Assembly (NCBI GenBank): GCA_937138955.1
Contig: CAKZPJ010000397.1
Coordinates: 1-11,250 of the forward strand
DNA: 11,250 bases
Direction of reading: 5' to 3'
Source: an uncultured Flammeovirgaceae bacterium
GTDB taxonomy: Bacteria; Bacteroidota; Bacteroidia; Cytophagales; Cyclobacteriaceae
Position 1 is the stretch's first letter. Every line of letters starts with the position of its first letter. Positions 6,231 to 11,250 of the stretch are shown piece after piece. A model generated the notes under the pieces. That model was not told where the DNA came from. It did no database searches and was given only the letters and a program-made list of their open reading frames with translations. A program made the translations under genes and the position numbers.

Positions 6231-8972
6231 ATGTCAAAAACTTCGTTAGAAGATGCTTTGGTTGCTCAGGTTTTATCTGATGCTAGCATTCAACCTTTAC
6301 GCCTCAGCGGGCTGGAGCCTTTAGTTATTAATAAGCATATGGGCTTTGTCAATATTGGCGAACGTACCAACGTAACCGGGTCGCGCAAATTTGCTCGCCT
6401 TATTGCCGAGGAGAGGTACGAGGAAGCCATTGAAGTAGCTCGTGATCAGGTAGAGAATGGCGCCCAAATCATCGATATTAATATGGATGACGGGATGCTG
6501 GATGGCGAAGCCTGCATGGTGAAGTTCGTCAACCTTATTTCTTCCGAACCGGACATTGCCCGCGTTCCCTTCATGATTGATTCTTCCAAGTGGCCTATTA
6601 TTGAGGCTGGGTTGAAAGTAGTGCAAGGAAAATCGGTGGTGAACTCCATCAGTATGAAGGAGGGAGAAGAAGAATTTGTTCGGCAAGCCAAACTTATTCG
6701 TAAGTACGGTGCTGCTGTCATTGTGATGGCCTTTGACGAAGATGGGCAAGCCGATAACTACGAACGTCGTATTGAAATCGCGCAACGTTCCTACGATATT
6801 TTAGTCAACCAAGTAAACTTTCCACCTCAAGACATTATTCTCGATCTGAATATCTTCCCCGTTGCCACCGGAATGGAAGAGCACCGCCGTAATGCACTAG
6901 ATTTCTTTCTAGCTACTAAGTGGGTACGTGAGAACTTACCGGGAGTTCATGTGAGTGGCGGGGTTAGTAACGTAGCGTTCTCTTTCAGAGGTAACAATAA
7001 TGTTCGCGAAGCGATGCACTCCGCTTTCCTGTATCACGCCAAACGCTCCGGAATGGATATGGGTATTGTAAACCCCACGATGCTGGAGGTGTACGATAAT
7101 ATTCCGAAGGATTTACTGGAACGCATTGAGGATGTGCTACTCGATCGGCGCGACGATGCCACCGAACGACTGATTGAGTTTGCCGAACAGGTAAGGGGTA
7201 ATGGAAAAGAGAAAAAGAAAGTAGATGACTCTTGGCGACGTGAACCAGTAGAAAAGCGGCTGGAATACGCCTTGGTCAAAGGGATTGCTGAATTTGCTGA
7301 GAAAGATACGGAGGAAGCCCGCCAGCAATTTGATCGGCCTATCCAAGTGATTGAAGGTCCACTAATGGACGGAATGAACGTAGTGGGTGACTTGTTTGGT
7401 GCGGGAAAAATGTTTTTACCTCAGGTAGTGAAAAGTGCCCGGGTAATGAAAAAAGCGGTGGCTTACCTTATTCCTTTTATTGAGGAAGAAAAAGGAGGTG
7501 TCGTTCAGAGCAAAGGGAAAATTTTACTGGCTACGGTGAAGGGAGATGTACACGATATTGGTAAAAATATTGTCGCCGTGGTGCTAGGCTGCAACAATTA
7601 CGATGTGATTGATATGGGCGTGATGGTTCCTGCCCAGAAGATTCTAGACAAAGCTCGCGAGGAGAACGTAGATATTATCGGTTTGAGTGGTCTCATAACT
7701 CCTTCATTAGATGAGATGGTGAACGTAGCCAAACTGATGGATGAGCAAGGGTTTACCACTCCACTACTGATTGGGGGGGCAACTACTTCCAAAATCCATA
7801 CTGCCGTAAAAATTGAGCCGAGTTATCAGCAGGGCGTTATTCATGTGTTGGACGCTTCCCGCTCGGTGCCGGTGGCTAGTAACCTACTCAACGAAGAAGC
7901 GCGTGACGGCTTCAAGCAAAAAACGCAAGAGGAATACCAGCAGATGCGCGACCGCCACGCCGGGAAGAAAACTCGCAAAGCATTTACTCCTTTGGCTGGA
8001 ACCCGCGCTGATAAATTTCAAACCGATTGGTCGGATCGGGAAGTAAAAAAACCGCAGTTTTTAGGCACGAAAGTTCTCAAAGAATATCCGCTAGAAGAAA
8101 TTGCCCAGTACATTGACTGGACTCCCTTCTTCATGACCTGGGAGCTAGCTGGAAAATTCCCCAATATTCTAAAAGACGAAGTTGTGGGCAAAGAAGCTCG
8201 CTCGCTCTACGCTGATGCCCGGGAGATGCTGGAGAAGATGATCCAAGAAAAATGGATTACAGCTAATGCAGTAATTGGGTTTTTTCCTGCCAATACTGTG
8301 CGTTGCGACGATATTGAACTCTACCGCTTTAATGAAGGAGAAGAAGATCGTAGTCAAAAGCTCACTACTTTGCATCATCTGCGCCAACAAACCAAAAAAG
8401 CAGCAGGTAAAGAATACTTTAGCCTAGCTGATTTTGTTGCGCCTAAAGACACTGAAGTAGCCGATTATGTGGGCGGCTTTGCCGTAACTACCGGAGTTGG
8501 TTCCGAAGAGATTGCCAAACGCTTTGAGGCCGACCACGACGATTACAATTCTATTATGGTAAAGGCTCTAGCCGACCGCTTGGCCGAAGCCTTCGCCGAA
8601 TTGATGCACCGTCGCGTTCGTACGGAGTTTTGGGGCTACGCTCCCAATGAAGATTTAAACAACGAAGCCCTAATCCGGGAAAAATACACTGGTATTCGTC
8701 CAGCACCGGGCTACCCTGCTTGCCCCGACCATACTGAAAAGGAAACACTATTTTCGCTGTTAGACGTTACCGAAAATACTGGAATCTACCTAACCGAAAA
8801 CTTTGCTATGTTCCCAGCTGCTTCGGTCAGTGGTTGGTACTTTTCGCACCCGCAATCCCGCTACTTCGGCATTTCCCGCATCGACGAAGACCAACTTAAG
8901 GATTACGCTCAGCGCAAAGGTATGCCATTAGAAGTATGCCGAAAGTGGCTGAGTCCTTATTTAGAGGATTAA
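6231..8972 (+). CDS. metH: Methionine synthase, folate/cobalamin/reactivation subunit (MetH lacking the Hcy module)
   Basis: A 913-residue protein with the remaining MetH modules in order. The pterin (methyl-THF) barrel covers about residues 24-320, with GERTNVTGS at 43-51, [10 protein letters not shown] at 82-91 and the IDSSKW segment. The helical cobalamin cap covers about 335-425. The B12-binding Rossmann domain has DVHDIG at 439-444, with His441 the expected lower cobalt ligand, plus SGLIT and GGATTS. The AdoMet-dependent activation domain covers about 600-913, with FFPAN (684-688), [12 protein letters not shown] (823-834) and [10 protein letters not shown] (862-871). With the preceding subunit it totals about 1,255 residues, close to the usual size of intact MetH. 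It transfers methyl from methyl-THF through cobalamin to homocysteine. No separate reductase partner is visible. Start ATG 6231 follows a 21-bp gap with no ribosome binding site; translational coupling is plausible. Confidence 0.96.
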   Translation: MSKTSLEDALVAQVLSDASIQPLRLSGLEPLVINKHMGFVNIGERTNVTGSRKFARLIAEERYEEAIEVARDQVENGAQIIDINMDDGMLDGEACMVKFVNLISSEPDIARVPFMIDSSKWPIIEAGLKVVQGKSVVNSISMKEGEEEFVRQAKLIRKYGAAVIVMAFDEDGQADNYERRIEIAQRSYDILVNQVNFPPQDIILDLNIFPVATGMEEHRRNALDFFLATKWVRENLPGVHVSGGVSNVAFSFRGNNNVREAMHSAFLYHAKRSGMDMGIVNPTMLEVYDNIPKDLLERIEDVLLDRRDDATERLIEFAEQVRGNGKEKKKVDDSWRREPVEKRLEYALVKGIAEFAEKDTEEARQQFDRPIQVIEGPLMDGMNVVGDLFGAGKMFLPQVVKSARVMKKAVAYLIPFIEEEKGGVVQSKGKILLATVKGDVHDIGKNIVAVVLGCNNYDVIDMGVMVPAQKILDKAREENVDIIGLSGLITPSLDEMVNVAKLMDEQGFTTPLLIGGATTSKIHTAVKIEPSYQQGVIHVLDASRSVPVASNLLNEEARDGFKQKTQEEYQQMRDRHAGKKTRKAFTPLAGTRADKFQTDWSDREVKKPQFLGTKVLKEYPLEEIAQYIDWTPFFMTWELAGKFPNILKDEVVGKEARSLYADAREMLEKMIQEKWITANAVIGFFPANTVRCDDIELYRFNEGEEDRSQKLTTLHHLRQQTKKAAGKEYFSLADFVAPKDTEVADYVGGFAVTTGVGSEEIAKRFEADHDDYNSIMVKALADRLAEAFAELMHRRVRTEFWGYAPNEDLNNEALIREKYTGIRPAPGYPACPDHTEKETLFSLLDVTENTGIYLTENFAMFPAASVSGWYFSHPQSRYFGISRIDEDQLKDYAQRKGMPLEVCRKWLSPYLED

Positions 8973-8980
8973 GAAAGTAG

Positions 8981-9012
8981 GGAGAGGGGAGTTTATTTAT
9001 ACTCTCTACTCC
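8981..9012. terminator. Hairpin between convergent genes, possible bidirectional transcription end
   Basis: GGAGAGGGGAGT (8981-8992) and ACTCTCTACTCC (9001-9012) pair over 12 positions with two G-T wobbles and one A-A mismatch, around the loop TTATTTAT. It starts 8 bp after the methionine synthase stop and covers the last codons of the convergent lipoprotein gene. No T-run follows on either strand, so it is not a classical intrinsic terminator. Its position between convergent stops supports a 3'-end role. Confidence 0.4.
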
Positions 9013-10007
9013 TGGTATACTACGTACATCACGGTTTCTCCCACAGCTTTTAGAGTTTCTCGGCTGATGATGTCCATATTATCGGCGTGGGTGTGGTGAT
9101 AATCAGCAAAGTAGAAGTCGCTGGTAGGTTCGTGCTCAATAATATTCACCATCGGAATTTTGGCTTGGTAATTCACGTACACGTGGTCATCTATAATATC
9201 AGGACTATCTTTATAAACGAAATATTGTCCATGACCTAACTGATGCCCCGTAGCCCAAATTCGTTTCAGCACACTAGGAGCAGCTTGACGGGAGACCCCT
9301 TCCTGATAAAAAGTAGCGTTTTTCGCCCCTACCATATCCAGTAAAATACCGTAGTACGCTGAATAGCGCGGTTCATGTTTGTTGTTAGACCAATGTTGAG
9401 ATCCCAAACACCAGTATACCTGCTGTGAGCTTTCGGGCCGTAGCTCACTGTAGCTTTCTGGTTCGCCGTAGTCTTCGCCGTCGAACAAAATAATATCAAC
9501 CCCCATATCTGGTAGCGAATCCTGGTTCATTAGCCGAGCCATTTCTAGCAATACTGCCACTCCACTGGCTCCATCATTAGCGCCTAAAATAGGCTCCTGT
9601 GTTCGCACAGAATCTTTATCGGCGTAAGGTCGGGTATCCCAATGAGCTGCTAACAAAATACGCTTCGATTTATCGGGCTGATAGGTAGCAATAATATTAT
9701 TGAGATTAAGCACGGTGCCGTCGTAAGCCATAGCTTCAAACGATTGTAGTTGTACATCAGCTCCAAACCGGGTAAACTTTTCTACCAGATACTCCTGGCA
9801 TTCTTGGTGAGCAACTGAGTTAGGCACACGCGGTCCGAAAGCTACTTGCGCTTCCAGATAAGTGTAGGCTGAGTCAGCATGAAATGTTGGAACATACTTA
9901 GGATCTTCCGTTTGTTTCGTTGCTTCTTCTATTGAGCCCGACTGGCAACCTACTAAAAAGGCAATGCAACTTATTAAACAATAGTGCGGCCAGATTCTAT
10001 TTGTCAT
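9006..10007 (-). CDS. Lipoprotein of the M28 family, type II glutaminyl-peptide cyclotransferase-like
   Basis: A 333-residue exported zinc enzyme. The N-terminus has Arg4, a hydrophobic core and the lipobox LVGC with Cys21 as the lipidation site, so it is anchored to a membrane outside the cytoplasm. The M28 fold signatures are AHWDTRPYADKD (121-132), GANDGASG (142-149) and DGEDYG (176-181). By analogy with glutaminyl cyclases, the single zinc would be bound by Asp145, Glu178 and His307 (in HTHADN). GSQHW (202-206), LLDMVGAKNATF (222-233) and the HVYVN segment match the animal-type cyclase group found in Bacteroidota such as Porphyromonas. The likely role is conversion of N-terminal glutamine to pyroglutamate on exported proteins; an aminopeptidase role is the alternative. 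The ATG at 10005-10007 gives a proper signal peptide. It is convergent with the methionine synthase gene and divergent from rimP. Confidence 0.82.
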   Translation of the reverse strand: MTNRIWPHYCLISCIAFLVGCQSGSIEEATKQTEDPKYVPTFHADSAYTYLEAQVAFGPRVPNSVAHQECQEYLVEKFTRFGADVQLQSFEAMAYDGTVLNLNNIIATYQPDKSKRILLAAHWDTRPYADKDSVRTQEPILGANDGASGVAVLLEMARLMNQDSLPDMGVDIILFDGEDYGEPESYSELRPESSQQVYWCLGSQHWSNNKHEPRYSAYYGILLDMVGAKNATFYQEGVSRQAAPSVLKRIWATGHQLGHGQYFVYKDSPDIIDDHVYVNYQAKIPMVNIIEHEPTSDFYFADYHHTHADNMDIISRETLKAVGETVMYVVYQE

Positions 10008-10087
10008 AGCATTGCTATTATTATTTTCTTTTCAGCATAACAGCTAATAAAACTAAAAAATTTGCGAACCATCCGTAAAAATGAATT

Positions 10088-10117
10088 TTGTTGATTCCGG
10101 TGTTGTTGCATCAACAA
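10088..10117. repeat. Perfect 8-bp inverted repeat TTGTTGAT / ATCAACAA
   Basis: The arms are at 10088-10095 and 10110-10117 with a 14-bp spacer. The spacer holds another TTGTTG (10103-10108) that can pair with the same right arm across the trinucleotide CAT, so two foldings compete. It lies about 57 bp upstream of the rimP -33 element and within the divergent spacer, so an operator is one reading. No T-run follows it on the plus strand. No known regulator is suggested by the sequence. Confidence 0.4.
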
Positions 10118-10173
10118 GCTAAACAGGTGATAATAAATATCTTCAGGGATAGTAAGCCACTTTCTTCAATACT

Positions 10174-10204
10174 TTTGCTTTGAATAACATATTTGCTAAC
10201 TTTG
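10174..10204 (+). promoter_or_regulatory. Bacteroidota housekeeping promoter for rimP-nusA
   Basis: TTTG at 10174-10177 and TAACTTTG at 10197-10204 are separated by exactly 19 bp. This matches the established Bacteroidota consensus TTTG-N19-TAnnTTTG at every fixed position. Transcription would start near 10209-10212, giving an untranslated leader of about 55 bases before the rimP ATG. This is the clearest promoter in the window. Confidence 0.8.
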
Positions 10205-10228
10205 CAGGAGTTTGTTACAGCAACATTC

Positions 10229-10256
10229 AAGAGGGGGCTATCGTCCCCTCTTTTTT
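10229..10256 (+). terminator. Intrinsic terminator in the rimP-nusA leader, candidate attenuator
   Basis: A 10-bp stem (10229-10238 with 10243-10252, core AGAGGGG/CCCCTCT, one G-T pair) closes a UAUC tetraloop. The descending arm runs into six consecutive T (10251-10256). It begins about 20 bases after the expected transcription start and ends 10 bases before the rimP start codon. Because the promoter lies upstream and no gene lies between, the hairpin is well placed to truncate rimP-nusA transcripts. An obvious competing antiterminator was not found. Alternatively it ends a very short, roughly 45-nt RNA. Confidence 0.75.
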
Positions 10257-10266
10257 GTTATAATTT

Positions 10267-10767
10267 ATGGCAATACCGGACAAAATTATCCAGTGGGTTT
10301 CTAACATATTGGAGGAAAAAGATAGTCATTTTTTTCTGGTAGACACTCGCGTGAACCAAACTCCTGCCGGAACCAAAGTGATTGTACACGTTGATGGTGA
10401 CGAAGGGATTTCTATTGACACCTGTGCTGAGGTGAGCCGAACTTTGGCTAACCGACTGGAAGAGGAAGAATTAATTAGTGGAAAATACGTGTTAGAAGTA
10501 TCTTCGCCCGGTTTAGATCAGCCGTTGAAGCTTCATCGGCAGTACCAGAAAAATGTAGGGCGCACAATAAAGGTGTTGACACAGGATAATAAAACTACGC
10601 AGGGAATTTTGTTAGATGTAGCAGATGATGCCATAGAACTTGAACCGACAAAACGCCAGCCCCGGACTAGTTCCGGGGGTAAGAAAAAGAAGAAAAGCGA
10701 ACCACCGCAGATGGTGCGAATTCCTTTTGATCAAATTAAAAAAACTAACGTACTAGTTACATTCTAA
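10267..10767 (+). CDS. rimP: Ribosome maturation factor RimP
   Basis: Assists assembly of the 30S ribosomal subunit; cytoplasmic. The product has 166 residues, within the family range. The N-terminal alpha/beta domain contains VIVHVDGDEGISIDTCAEVSR-type sequence (residues 38-58) and the family signature YVLEVSSPGLDQPL (74-87), followed by a basic RQYQKNVGRTIKV segment (91-103) and a C-terminal SH3-like domain. A Gly-Lys-rich insertion, GGKKKKKSEPP at 137-147, interrupts the C-terminal domain before VRIPFDQIKKTNV; such a variable basic loop could contact rRNA, but this is inference. ATG 10267 fits the family start. nusA begins 4 bp after its stop, the classical rimP-nusA order. The leader carries a strong promoter and terminator. 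Confidence 0.95.
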   Translation: MAIPDKIIQWVSNILEEKDSHFFLVDTRVNQTPAGTKVIVHVDGDEGISIDTCAEVSRTLANRLEEEELISGKYVLEVSSPGLDQPLKLHRQYQKNVGRTIKVLTQDNKTTQGILLDVADDAIELEPTKRQPRTSSGGKKKKKSEPPQMVRIPFDQIKKTNVLVTF

Positions 10768-10771
10768 GCAT

Positions 10772-11250
10772 ATGATGGACACGGCAACTTTAATCGAGTC
10801 GTTTGCGGATTTTGCCCGGGGCAAAAATATTGACCGTCCCACCATGATTCGCATTCTGGAAGACGTTTTTCGGGCGATGGTTCGTAAGCGATACGAAACT
10901 GACGAAAACTTCGATGTTATTATTAACGCTGACAAAGGTGACCTGGAGATTTGGCGCTTTCGGGAGATCGTAGACGACAATTCCGAAGATATTTGGGATC
11001 ACGATAAAATAAGTATTACCGAAGCACAAAAAATTGAACCTGATTTCGAGATTGGTGAAGAAGTAGCTGAAGAAATTAAGCTAGAAGACTTCGGTCGCCG
11101 TACTGTAATGATGGCTCGCCAAACACTAATTCAGAAGGTAAAAGACCTGGAAAAAGATATTCTGTTCCAGAAGTATAAAGACTTAGTAGGCGAAATTATT
11201 GTCGGTGAGGTATACCAAATTCTGAGCCGCGAACTTCTGTTAATTGATGG
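10772..11250 (+). CDS. nusA: Transcription termination/antitermination factor NusA, N-terminal part
   Basis: The frame is open from ATG 10772 to the window edge, giving 159 complete codons; the gene continues beyond. Sequence typical of the RNA-polymerase-binding N-terminal domain is seen: LIESFADF, then ILEDVFRAMVRKRY (residues 28-41), FDVIINADKGDLEIWRFR (47-64), KIEPDFEIGEE (87-97) and GRRTVMMARQTLIQKV (108-123). The final residues (GEIIVGEVYQILSREL) start the S1 domain. The KH domains lie outside the window. NusA binds RNA polymerase and modulates pausing, termination and antitermination. The gene follows rimP by 4 bp, so they form one operon and are probably translationally coupled. A second ATG at 10775 is an equally possible start. 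No ribosome binding site is seen. The leader terminator upstream of rimP could allow NusA to influence its own expression. Confidence 0.95.
   Translation, partial: MMDTATLIESFADFARGKNIDRPTMIRILEDVFRAMVRKRYETDENFDVIINADKGDLEIWRFREIVDDNSEDIWDHDKISITEAQKIEPDFEIGEEVAEEIKLEDFGRRTVMMARQTLIQKVKDLEKDILFQKYKDLVGEIIVGEVYQILSRELLLID

Noticed and set aside
6200..6240. Methionine synthase break treated as a pseudogene or sequencing error
   Set aside because: Both halves are complete at module boundaries with all key residues, the junction carries about 30 residue-equivalents of extra linker, and split MetH genes are familiar in Bacteroidota. Recorded as two functional genes, with read-through left as a question.
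6321..6785. Long open frames on the minus strand inside the methionine synthase gene
   Set aside because: They lie opposite a well-conserved coding sequence, show no recognisable domains, and their low-complexity translations are what the antisense of a conserved gene gives.
10259..10264. TATAAT hexamer just before rimP as a -10 promoter
   Set aside because: It lies three bases from the start codon with no usable leader, and Bacteroidota promoters use TAnnTTTG; the exact match at 10174-10204 is far better.
10753..11029. Minus-strand open frames over the start of nusA
   Set aside because: The plus strand here is clearly nusA, with conserved N-terminal domain motifs; the antisense frames have no support.
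1..11250. Mobile element, defence system or CRISPR array
   Set aside because: No transposase, integrase, nuclease or long regularly spaced repeats are present; the only tandem array is three 8-bp units in the purN-purH spacer.

Overview
The window looks like chromosome from a Bacteroidota bacterium, most likely a Cytophagales-type lineage. This rests on protein style (PurH, the UbiA-type prenyltransferase and the type II glutaminyl-cyclase-like lipoprotein all resemble Bacteroidota versions), on the absence of well-placed Shine-Dalgarno sequences in front of the genes, and on an exact TTTG-N19-TAnnTTTG promoter, the form used by the Bacteroidota housekeeping sigma factor. Base composition is moderately AT-rich and the genes look homogeneous. 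No insertion sequence, prophage, CRISPR array, tRNA or rRNA was seen.

Layout. Positions 1-54 hold the lysine-rich tail of a gene that starts outside the window. An AT-rich, probably non-coding stretch with several inverted repeats follows (55-526). A plus-strand membrane sugar-phosphate transferase of the WecA/TagO/MraY family (527-1711) converges on, and overlaps by 11 bp, a minus-strand set: UbiA-type prenyltransferase (4943-4056), purN (3887-3315) and purH (3224-1701). Divergent from the prenyltransferase is a plus-strand pair encoding cobalamin-dependent methionine synthase in two pieces: a homocysteine-binding subunit (5181-6209) and a folate/cobalamin/reactivation subunit (6231-8972). 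A minus-strand lipoprotein of the M28/glutaminyl cyclase family (10007-9006) converges on it. Divergent from the lipoprotein is the start of the rimP-nusA operon (10267 onward), with nusA cut by the window edge.

Function. purN and purH carry out the two folate-dependent formyl transfers of purine synthesis and the final cyclisation to IMP. The split MetH regenerates methionine and tetrahydrofolate from methyl-THF, so the centre of the window is weighted toward one-carbon metabolism. The flanking genes belong to the cell envelope (lipid-linked glycan initiation, isoprenoid lipid, exported-protein maturation) and to ribosome maturation and transcription (rimP, nusA).

Most notable points. (1) A textbook promoter is followed at once by a strong intrinsic terminator in the short rimP-nusA leader, suggesting attenuation. 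(2) The two methionine synthase genes lie in the same reading frame, separated by a single TAA and seven sense codons. (3) There is a lipoprotein glutaminyl cyclase candidate. I found no convincing evidence of a wholly new multi-gene system; this is mainly a housekeeping region.
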